A DNA stretch of 29,444 nucleotides from contig CBFHAI010000056.1 in assembly GCA_965653565.1 (NCBI GenBank), positions 1 to 29,444 on the forward strand, in the 5' to 3' direction. Every line of letters starts with the position of its first letter. Position 1 is the stretch's first letter. The stretch comes from JALCLA01 sp965653565. Lineage in GTDB: Bacteria; Pseudomonadota; Gammaproteobacteria; Xanthomonadales; Xanthomonadaceae. The notes under the pieces are model-generated. The model had not been told where the DNA came from, searched no databases, and was given only the letters and a program-made list of their open reading frames with translations. Positions 23,775 through 29,444 of the stretch are shown here, piece by piece. The position numbers and the translations under genes are program-made.

Positions 23775-23887
23775 GGTGGCCCCCGTCGGTCCCCTCGCGA
23801 CGATAGATCGAAAACCCCGCCAGGTCCGGAAGGAAGCAACGGTATCGGTCGATTCGGGTGCCGAGGTCAGGCTGGCGGGGGCCATCG
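23775..23887 (+). ncRNA. ffs: Signal recognition particle 4.5S RNA
   Basis: The 4.5S RNA pairs with Ffh to target nascent membrane proteins. The conserved domain IV core CAGGTCCGGAAGGAAGCA (23821-23838) with its GGAA tetraloop is present, as is the GTCAGGCTGGC segment near the 3' side. The ends form a closing helix (TGGCCCCCG 23777-23785 with CGGGGGCCA 23876-23884). Length is about 113 bases, close to E. coli 4.5S RNA. End positions are set from the helix and are approximate. Confidence 0.93.
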
Positions 23888-23913
23888 CCACTATGCGGGT
23901 CCTTCCGCAAAAC

Positions 23914-23938
23914 CCGCACATCCATGTGCGGACTTTTC
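23914..23938 (+). terminator. Intrinsic terminator after the SRP RNA
   Basis: CCGCACA (23914-23920) pairs with TGTGCGG (23925-23931) around a TCCA loop, followed by ACTTTTC. An overlapping alternative stem (TGCGGGT 23894-23900 with ACCCGCA 23912-23918) lacks the T tail. Confidence 0.8.
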
Positions 23939-23989
23939 AATGCTCGTACTAAGTTGCGAGAGCAGGTGGGTTCGTTGGGAGCTTGGGTT

Positions 23990-24409
23990 TTAGGCTTCTG
24001 GGTGGATCCAGCCTGAGGGGCCTTCGACGTAGTGTTCGCGTTTCCAGATCGGGACGCGGCGCTTTACCTCGTCGATGATGTAGCGGCAGGCGGCGAACGC
24101 CGCGTCGCGGTGCGCGGCGCTGACGCCGACCCACACCGCCACCTCGCCCAGTTCCAGCGTTCCGACGCGGTGCTCGCAGCGGACATCGACGACGGCGAAG
24201 CGTTCGCGGGCTTCGTCGAGGATGCGTTCGGCTTCGGAAATCGCGAGGATTTCGTAGGCTTCGTAGTCGAGGCGCAGCACGGCGCGGCCGGCGTGCTGTT
24301 CGCGCACCCAGCCTTCGAAGCTCGCGAAGCCGCCGGCGGCGTGCGACTGCAATTCGGCGCGCAGGTTCGCGCCATCGATCGCTACGCTGCGCAGCCGGAA
24401 GCGGTTCAT
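23990..24409 (-). CDS. moaE: Molybdopterin synthase catalytic subunit
   Basis: MoaE, with thiocarboxylated MoaD, inserts the dithiolene sulfurs into precursor Z (cPMP) to give molybdopterin. The 139 residues carry the signature HRDAAFAACRYIIDEVKRR (100-118), with active-site Lys116 and Lys123 (in IWKRE). The frame opens at 24469; the ATG at 24409 is chosen because it forms an ATGA overlap with the moaD stop. It is the last gene of the moa unit. Confidence 0.95.
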   Translation of the reverse strand: MNRFRLRSVAIDGANLRAELQSHAAGGFASFEGWVREQHAGRAVLRLDYEAYEILAISEAERILDEARERFAVVDVRCEHRVGTLELGEVAVWVGVSAAHRDAAFAACRYIIDEVKRRVPIWKREHYVEGPSGWIHPEA

Positions 24410-24645
24410 CCGCCCGATACCGGCGGCAGGAAGGCGACTTCGGCGCCGTCGCGCAACACGGTCTCCCACGGCACGAAGGCACCGTCCATCGATGCGCGCA
24501 AACGTTCTGCGCCGAATGCGAAGCCGTGTCTGACCCGCAACTCCTCGTACAGCGCGCGCAAATCGACGGCATCGGTGCGCACCGATTCCGCGCTGGTGCC
24601 GGCCGCGTCGCGCAGGCTGGCGAAATATAGAACGTCAACCCGCAT
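24406..24645 (-). CDS. moaD: Molybdopterin synthase sulfur carrier subunit
   Basis: A 79-residue ubiquitin-fold sulfur carrier. The C-terminal Gly-Gly (PPVSGG) that is adenylated and thiocarboxylated is intact, and DVLYFASLRDAAG (4-16) is typical of the family. The ATG at 24645 is preferred to one at 24660: GGAG lies 7 bases upstream, and the shorter protein begins at the first beta strand. The start overlaps the moaC 3' end by 11 bases, and the stop overlaps moaE by 4 bases. Confidence 0.94.
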   Translation of the reverse strand: MRVDVLYFASLRDAAGTSAESVRTDAVDLRALYEELRVRHGFAFGAERLRASMDGAFVPWETVLRDGAEVAFLPPVSGG

Positions 24646-25126
24646 CGGCCGCTCCCACATCGTGCTTGCCGCCGCGTTTGGCGGTCAGGCGCGCGTCGCG
24701 GATCACGATTTCGTGCGACAGCGCCTTGCACATGTCATACACCGTCAGCGCCGCCAGCGTGGCGCCGGTGAGCGCTTCCATCTCGACGCCGGTGCGGTGT
24801 TCGGTGCGTACCGTACAGCGAATGCCGAGCGCGGTTTCATCCTGCCAGTCGATTGAAAAGTCGATGCCGTAGATCGGCAGCGGATGGCAGAACGGAATCA
24901 GTTCGGCCGTGCGCTTGACGGCCATGGTGCCGGCGACGATCGCGGTGTCGATCACCGCGCCTTTCGCGACGCGCAGCGAATCGCGGCGCAATTTCTGCGC
25001 GACTTCGCTCGGGAACTGCACCGTGCATTCGGCCGTCGCGGTGCGTGCCGTCACGGCCTTGCCGCCGATGTCGACCATCGCCGGACGGCCGGCGGCATCG
25101 ACGTGCGTGAGTTCTTCGGTAGTCAT
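24635..25126 (-). CDS. moaC: Cyclic pyranopterin monophosphate synthase
   Basis: MoaC converts the MoaA product, 3',8-cyclo-GTP, to cyclic pyranopterin monophosphate. The 163 residues are standard. Visible signatures are AKGAVIDTA (54-62), IPFCHPLPI (77-85) and GVEMEALTGATLAALTVYDM (113-132), with the active-site Asp131 and Lys134 in YDMCK. It starts 13 bases after the moaA stop and its 3' end overlaps moaD. Confidence 0.96.
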   Translation of the reverse strand: MTTEELTHVDAAGRPAMVDIGGKAVTARTATAECTVQFPSEVAQKLRRDSLRVAKGAVIDTAIVAGTMAVKRTAELIPFCHPLPIYGIDFSIDWQDETALGIRCTVRTEHRTGVEMEALTGATLAALTVYDMCKALSHEIVIRDARLTAKRGGKHDVGAADAG

Positions 25127-25139
25127 CGGTCAGTCCGTT

Positions 25140-26180
25140 TCATCCGCCGATCGCATACATTTCGACGTGGCGCGTGGCGCCCTCGTCGCGCAGTTCGCGC
25201 CGGCGTTCGCTGTAGCGATCGATGCGGTTCGACCATAGCCGTGCGATCGCCGCGTCGAGCGTTTGCGGATCGATGTTCTCCTGCAGCAGCGGCCGCAGCT
25301 CGTGTCCCGCCGCGGCGAACAAACAGGTGTAGAGCTTGCCGTCGGCCGACAGCCGGGCGCGGTGACAATCGCCGCAGAACGGCTCGGACACCGACGACAC
25401 GAAACCGATTTCGCCGGCGCCGTCGGCGTAGGCGTAACGTTCCGCCACTTCGCCGCGATAGCCGGCGTCGAGCGCGCGCAGCGGCCAGCGCGCTTCGATG
25501 CGCTCGCGCAATTGCCGCGAGGTCACCACTTCTTCCGGACGCCAGCCGTTGCAGGTGCCGACGTCCATGTATTCGATGAAGCGCACGACGTGCCGCGTGC
25601 CGCGGAAACGTTCGAGCAGCGGCAGCACGTCGTCTTCGTTGACCCCGCGCTGCACGACGCAGTTGAACTTGATCGAGGCGAAGCCCGCCGCCTGCGCCGC
25701 GTCGATGCCGCGCAGCACATCGGCGATGTCGCCGCGGCCGCCGCTCGATTGCCGGAAACGATCGGGATCGAGCGTGTCGAGGCTGATCGTCAGGCGCTTG
25801 AGGCCACTGGCGCGCAGTGCCTGCGCATGGCGCGCCAACAGGCTGGCGTTGGTGGTGAGCGCCACGTCGTCGACGCCTTCGATCGCGACCAGTCGCGCGA
25901 CCAGTTCCGGCAAGCCGCGACGCAGCAACGGCTCGCCGCCGGTCAGGCGCAGTTTGCGCACGCCCTGTTTGACGAACGAACGCGCCGCGCGTTCGATCTC
26001 GTCGAAACTCAGGCGACTGCGGCTGTCGCCGATATCGTCGTGCGGGTAGCGCTCTTCCGGCATGCAGTAGGGGCAGCGGAAGTTGCAGGTTTCTATCACC
26101 GAGATGCGCAGGTCGCGCAGCGGCCGCTGCAGGCGATCGAGCGGCGTGGTTTCCAGCTGCAGCGGGATGGCGAGCGTCAT
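25140..26180 (-). CDS. moaA: GTP 3',8-cyclase (radical SAM)
   Basis: MoaA cyclises GTP to 3',8-cyclo-GTP, the first step of molybdenum cofactor synthesis. The 346 residues have the N-terminal radical-SAM cluster CNFRCPYC (Cys32, Cys36, Cys39), the SAM-binding GGEP (81-84), and the C-terminal cluster ligands Cys269, Cys272 and Cys286. The C-terminus ends in the Gly-Gly (AIGG) needed for activity in known enzymes. The frame runs far upstream, but the ATG at 26180 overlaps the stop of the MBL gene in ATGA and fits the domain start. Confidence 0.96.
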   Translation of the reverse strand: MTLAIPLQLETTPLDRLQRPLRDLRISVIETCNFRCPYCMPEERYPHDDIGDSRSRLSFDEIERAARSFVKQGVRKLRLTGGEPLLRRGLPELVARLVAIEGVDDVALTTNASLLARHAQALRASGLKRLTISLDTLDPDRFRQSSGGRGDIADVLRGIDAAQAAGFASIKFNCVVQRGVNEDDVLPLLERFRGTRHVVRFIEYMDVGTCNGWRPEEVVTSRQLRERIEARWPLRALDAGYRGEVAERYAYADGAGEIGFVSSVSEPFCGDCHRARLSADGKLYTCLFAAAGHELRPLLQENIDPQTLDAAIARLWSNRIDRYSERRRELRDEGATRHVEMYAIGG

Positions 26181-26947
26181 GCGGTCGCCTCCTGTGGGGA
26201 CGGATTTTGCATCGTGGGATCGCGCAGAACATGCGCTTCGCCGGCGCGCGCGACGCGATATCCGCGCGACTGCAAGACCTCGCCATCGGCACCCGAGCCG
26301 TAGTGATAGAGCAGGCATTGCCCGAGCAAGGCCGGCGCGTATTCGCGTTCGAGATCGTCGATGCCGCTGTGCGACGGATTGCCGACCAGGCCGCAATCGT
26401 GCGCGACGAGTTCGCCGCCCGCCGCATGGCGCGCCAGCATTTCGGGAATCGGCCGCGTGTCGCCGGTGTAGACGAAACTGCCGCGCAACGCGATGCCGAA
26501 CGCGGTGTCGGGTTCGTGATGGCGCACCGGAAAACTGTCGAACCACAGGCCTTCGTGCCAGAAGCCGCGCGAATGCGGCACCAGGCGGAACGCGTCCCAG
26601 AAATTCGCGCCGCCTTCGGCCAGCACGCCGGGGTAATCGGCGACGCGCCGCTGTACCCACGACACCAGCGCGGCCGGCACAAACAGGCGCGTGTTGCCGC
26701 GTCGCCGTTCGTCGAAGTAGATCTTGTAGAACAGCCTTTCGAGCCCACCGATGTGGTCGAAATGCGTATGCGTGAGATAGATCGCCGACGGCGGTTCGCC
26801 ATAGCGCGCGAGGTAGGCGGTGAGCGCCTCGGAGCCGCAGTCGACCATCAGCATCGGGCGCCCGTCGCGTTCGAGCACGGCGCAGGCCGAACCCAGTTCG
26901 ACCGCCTGCGCGCTGCCCACACCGAGGAACCGCAGCGCGTAACTCAC
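26177..26947 (-). CDS. MBL-fold metallo-hydrolase, substrate unknown
   Basis: A 256-residue metallo-beta-lactamase-fold hydrolase. Metal ligands are seen: HTHFDHIGG (60-68), a His143/His144 pair, Asp163 in YTGDTRP, and His183 in VAHDCG, with His215 in LYHYGSG as a likely last ligand. The pattern is nearest the RNase Z/PqqB-like branch, which includes phosphodiesterases and arylsulfatase-like enzymes, but no substrate can be named. It is wedged between kdkA and moaA with ATGA overlaps on both sides, so it is made together with both. Whether it serves the LPS or the cofactor pathway is open. Confidence 0.88.
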   Translation of the reverse strand: MSYALRFLGVGSAQAVELGSACAVLERDGRPMLMVDCGSEALTAYLARYGEPPSAIYLTHTHFDHIGGLERLFYKIYFDERRRGNTRLFVPAALVSWVQRRVADYPGVLAEGGANFWDAFRLVPHSRGFWHEGLWFDSFPVRHHEPDTAFGIALRGSFVYTGDTRPIPEMLARHAAGGELVAHDCGLVGNPSHSGIDDLEREYAPALLGQCLLYHYGSGADGEVLQSRGYRVARAGEAHVLRDPTMQNPSPQEATA

Positions 26948-27711
26948 AGTGCCTCCGTCAGCGGCACCGACGCCGAGCCCTGCGCATAACCGCGTTCAAG
27001 CGCGGACCAGGCTTCCGGCCAATTCGCATTGCGGGTGGCGCCGAGTTTGGCCAGCGAACGTTCGAGCCGCTGCAGGTTGGCACGCGACCAATCCGCGGCC
27101 GGCGCGCGCAGTTCGCCGCGATCGAAATCGATCAGCCACACCGCGCCGCCGGCATCGATCAATACGTTGTGCGCATTGAGGTCGGCGTGGAATGCGCCTT
27201 CGGCATGGAAGCGCGCCAGCGTGGCGCCGATGCGATGCCACAACGCGGCGCCGGGAAAATCATCGGCGCTGCGTTGCGCCAGCGTGCGCGCATCGGGAAC
27301 CAGCGCCGTGAGCAGGTCGGCGCGATAAAACAACCCATCGCGGACGTAGCCGGCGGCGAGCGCAGCCGGCACCGGCAAACCGCGTCGCGCCAGTTCGTGC
27401 AGCAAGCGGAATTCGCGGAACGAGCGGGTGTTTTCTTCGCCGCTCCACAGGTAGCGATCGCGGTTGACGCGTCCAACCAGGCCGCCGCGACGATAGTGGC
27501 GCAGCACGCCTTCGCCGAATTCGCCGCGCACATACCACACCGCGCCGCGCCCGCCGCTGTCGTTGCCCGGGCGGGCGTCGTTCCAGGCTTGCGGGTCGAG
27601 CGACACGGCGTCGGCTTGTGCGAAGCGGCGGCGGTCGAACAGAATCGCACCGTGCGCGGTCGCGCGGCGCGCGGTATCCGCCGTCGATTCGGGCAGGCGG
27701 GTCGTCGTCAT
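26944..27711 (-). CDS. kdkA: 3-deoxy-D-manno-octulosonic acid kinase
   Basis: KdkA phosphorylates the inner-core Kdo of lipopolysaccharide at the inner membrane. The 255-residue protein has the kinase-like fold with HADLNAHNVLI (175-185; catalytic Asp177) and LIDFDRG (193-199; metal-binding Asp). The conserved RHYRRGG-L-V-GRV and RSFREFRLL elements are also present. A start at 27723 is possible: AAGGA abuts that ATG and lies 12 bases before the ATG at 27711, so neither spacing is ideal. It is the first gene of the unit leading to moaE and is divergent from a GT9 gene. In organisms with a single Kdo, such phosphorylation replaces a second Kdo. Confidence 0.92.
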   Translation of the reverse strand: MTTTRLPESTADTARRATAHGAILFDRRRFAQADAVSLDPQAWNDARPGNDSGGRGAVWYVRGEFGEGVLRHYRRGGLVGRVNRDRYLWSGEENTRSFREFRLLHELARRGLPVPAALAAGYVRDGLFYRADLLTALVPDARTLAQRSADDFPGAALWHRIGATLARFHAEGAFHADLNAHNVLIDAGGAVWLIDFDRGELRAPAADWSRANLQRLERSLAKLGATRNANWPEAWSALERGYAQGSASVPLTEAL

Positions 27712-27748
27712 CTGGCGCGGCATTCCTTCACGCTGTGAGTTTAGCAAC

Positions 27749-28804
27749 TTGACTGCGATTTCGAGCCCGCCCGAACACCTGTGCCTGCTGCGCCTGTCGG
27801 CCTTGGGCGACGCTACGCACGTGGTGCCGCTGGTGCGCACGATCCAGCGCGCGTGGCCTTCGACTCGGCTCACCTGGATCATCGGTAAGGGCGAACGCCT
27901 GCTGCTCGATGGCCTCGAAGGCGTCGAGTTCATCGTCTACGACAAGAAAACCGGCCTGTCCGGCATGCGCGCGCTGTGGAAGCAACTGCGCGGCCGGCGC
28001 TTCGATGCGCTGCTGCAGATGCAACTGGCGCTGCGCGCGAACGTGCTCTCGCTCGGCATCCCGGCCACGCTGCGCATCGGTTACGACCCGGCGCGCAGCA
28101 AGGAAGGCCACGGGCTATGCATCAACCGCCGCATCGATGCCGGCGGCCATCACGTGCTCGATGTGCTGGGCAAATTCGTCGAGCCGCTCGGCCTGCAACA
28201 GGAGCGCGTCGAGTGGCGCCTGCCGGTGCCGGAAGCGGCGCGCGCCTGGGCCGAAGAACAATTGCCCGGCGCGCAGCCGACGCTGATCGTTTCGCCGTGT
28301 TCGAGCCACGAATTGCGCAACTGGGCGCCGGAGCGCTACGCCGCCGTGGCCGACCATGCGATACGCGCGCATGGCTGGCGCGTGGCGATCTGCGGCGGAC
28401 GCAGCGAGCTCGAACGGCGCACCGCCGATGCCATCCTCGCCGCGATGCAGCAGCCGGCGATCGACCTGGTCGGCAAGGACACGCTGAAACAACTGATGGC
28501 GCTGCTCGAACGCGCCGCGGCCGTGCTCAGCCCCGACTCCGGCCCCGCCCACATCGCCAACGCCGTCGGCACCAAAGTGATCGGCCTCTACGCCTGCACC
28601 GACCGCGAACGCTGCGGTCCGTATTCCGACCTGCGCTGGTCGGTGAACCACTACGACGAGGCAGCGCGAAAATTCCTCGGCAAACCGGCCTCCGAGCTGC
28701 GCTGGGGCAAGCGCGTGGAATTTCCCGGCGTGATGGATTTGATCGGGGTGGACGAGGTGGTGGCGAAACTCGACGGGTTGGTTGGGAGCGGGATCAGGGG
28801 TTAG
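27749..28804 (+). CDS. GT9 family glycosyltransferase (LPS heptosyltransferase-like)
   Basis: A 351-residue GT-B enzyme of family GT9, which adds heptose or a related sugar to the LPS core. RLSALGD (15-21) is the N-terminal nucleotide-sugar fold motif, and SPDSGPAHIANA (261-272) is the GT9 donor-site signature. The only usable start is a TTG at 27749: no in-frame ATG lies between it and the core, and upstream ATGs would run antisense through kdkA. TGAG upstream is a weak ribosome site. Only about 25-37 bases separate it from kdkA, which argues for shared or overlapping promoters. Its last codons (IRG, stop) come from an intergenic repeat. The exact acceptor is unknown. Confidence 0.9.
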   Translation: MTAISSPPEHLCLLRLSALGDATHVVPLVRTIQRAWPSTRLTWIIGKGERLLLDGLEGVEFIVYDKKTGLSGMRALWKQLRGRRFDALLQMQLALRANVLSLGIPATLRIGYDPARSKEGHGLCINRRIDAGGHHVLDVLGKFVEPLGLQQERVEWRLPVPEAARAWAEEQLPGAQPTLIVSPCSSHELRNWAPERYAAVADHAIRAHGWRVAICGGRSELERRTADAILAAMQQPAIDLVGKDTLKQLMALLERAAAVLSPDSGPAHIANAVGTKVIGLYACTDRERCGPYSDLRWSVNHYDEAARKFLGKPASELRWGKRVEFPGVMDLIGVDEVVAKLDGLVGSGIRG

Positions 28805-28891
28805 TAGCGAGGGCGCGCTGCACGCGAGCCTGTCGCGAACCCGTAGACCCCAAAATCACGCCCCAGCTACTCGCCCCTAACCCCGCTCTTA
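28791..28891. repeat. GGGGTTAG-type inverted repeat, copy B
   Basis: The left arm AGGGGTTAGTAGCGAGGG (28796-28813) and the right arm CTACTCGCCCCTAACCCC (28867-28884) are imperfect inverted repeats. The left arm holds the stop of the GT9 gene (28802-28804), and the right arm flank holds the stop of the DUF6165-type gene (28889-28891). The right arm matches copy A (16327-16352) almost base for base. Confidence 0.75.
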
Positions 28892-29290
28892 CTGCGCCGC
28901 GCGATAATCGCGATAGCTCTTTTCCTCGACATACACCGATCCCAGCGCCAGATTGATCTCGCGCTTGATCCGCGCGCGGTCGTCGTTCTCGAAATAGACG
29001 GCGCGCGCCAGGCGGATGAATTCGGCGTCGAATTCCTGTTTCGATTCCTTCTCGCGGATATCGTCTTCGATTACCCACAGGCGCTCGTTGACCGCCTTGA
29101 GTGCGGCGCGCAGGGCGACGATGTCGTGGCCGGCCGCCGGGTGCTGCATCCACAGTTGTTCGAGCGCCGACAACTCGTTGCGTACGTTGGCGACCTTGGC
29201 CGCGTCGGTCATGCGCTCGGACTTGATCTGCAGGATGGCGATCTTGTCGAGCAGTTCGCCGAAGGAGACGGGGACGAGGATTTCGGACAT
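28889..29290 (-). CDS. DUF6165-type protein
   Basis: A 133-residue soluble protein resembling the DUF6165 family: the N-terminus PVSFGELLDKIAILQIKSER is characteristic (residues 6-25). The rest is largely helical and charged (about 30-125), with a likely coiled-coil stretch, and an alternating Glu/Lys region with REKESKQEFDAEFIRLAR. The function is unknown; relatives are often found near surface-polysaccharide genes, and the GT9/kdkA pair next door fits that. The ATG at 29290 is chosen because the family conserves MSE-I near that point. The stop codon is the TAA at the edge of repeat copy B. Confidence 0.8.
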   Translation of the reverse strand: MSEILVPVSFGELLDKIAILQIKSERMTDAAKVANVRNELSALEQLWMQHPAAGHDIVALRAALKAVNERLWVIEDDIREKESKQEFDAEFIRLARAVYFENDDRARIKREINLALGSVYVEEKSYRDYRAAQ

Positions 29291-29353
29291 GGCGGGCTTC
29301 CGTTGCGAAGGCGGCATGATGCCCCGGGCGCTGGCCCGCGGGCCAGCGGAAAC

Positions 29354-29381
29354 GAAAATCCCGGCGCGGGGCCGGGATTTT
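29354..29381 (-). terminator. Intrinsic terminator after the second tRNA-Ser
   Basis: AAAATCCCGGC (29355-29365) pairs with GCCGGGATTTT (29371-29381) around a 5-base loop, with T-rich flanks on both strands. On the minus strand it lies 8 bases after the tRNA CCA end, so it most likely ends that transcript. Confidence 0.85.
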
Positions 29382-29388
29382 CTTGCAA

Positions 29389-29444
<56 letters not shown>

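Noticed and set aside
23482..23940. 152-residue minus-strand frame antisense to tRNA-Ser and the SRP RNA
   Set aside because: It contains the ESGIRTREALFRR-type translation that arises from antisense tRNA-Ser and is a well-known annotation artefact.
27712..27748. Molybdenum-cofactor riboswitch ahead of the moa unit
   Set aside because: The unit starts with kdkA and the gap to the divergent gene is too short for that riboswitch; nothing similar is seen before moaA either.

Overview
The window is a GC-rich chromosomal segment that looks like Lysobacterales (Xanthomonadales), probably a Rhodanobacteraceae- or Lysobacter-like bacterium. This placement is inferred from gene content. The clearest marker is the arginine cluster: it uses an N-acetylornithine carbamoyltransferase (argF'), an ArgE-type deacetylase for acetylcitrulline, and an acetylglutamate kinase fused to an acetylglutamate synthase-type GNAT domain. 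That is the Xanthomonas-style route. No rRNA, CRISPR array, prophage or insertion sequence is visible.

Layout. 1-1810: REP-like palindromes and two uncharacterised small genes. 1868-4950: a secreted trypsin-fold protease with its own terminator, then a four-helix membrane protein preceded by a cysteine-rich reading frame. 4950-7268: a secreted protein of 14 FG-GAP repeats, convergent with proA. 7265-17524 (minus strand): argF', argG, argE', argB/A, a GNAT acetyltransferase, argC, argH, proB, proA, with 4-base start/stop overlaps from argB onward. 17792-19933: a glycine-zipper outer-membrane protein and, divergently, cysS. 20205-23500 (minus): dnaX, ybaB, recR, hinT. 23681-23938 (plus): tRNA-Ser(GGA) directly abutting the SRP 4.5S RNA, with a promoter and a terminator. 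23990-27711 (minus): a tightly overlapping kdkA, MBL-fold hydrolase, moaA, moaC, moaD, moaE unit; a GT9 glycosyltransferase diverges from kdkA. 28889-29444 (minus): a DUF6165-type gene, a terminator and the 3' half of a second serine tRNA.

How the parts work together. The arg-pro unit takes glutamate both to arginine, through acetylated intermediates, and to glutamate semialdehyde for proline. Upstream of argF' the sequence holds a short arginine-codon-bearing reading frame, an intrinsic terminator, and an 8-base segment at the leader stop codon that is exactly complementary to the 5' arm of the terminator. This is the geometry expected for ribosome-mediated attenuation, and it is the most interesting candidate here, because arginine operons are generally thought of as repressor-controlled. 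The moa genes make molybdopterin, while kdkA and the GT9 gene act on the lipopolysaccharide core; an MBL hydrolase of unknown substrate sits between the two functions.

Three intergenic repeat families occur: REP-like palindromes (five copies), a GGGGTTAG-type inverted repeat that supplies or touches stop codons (two copies), and one inverted repeat built of GCAAAGGACGC-type units.
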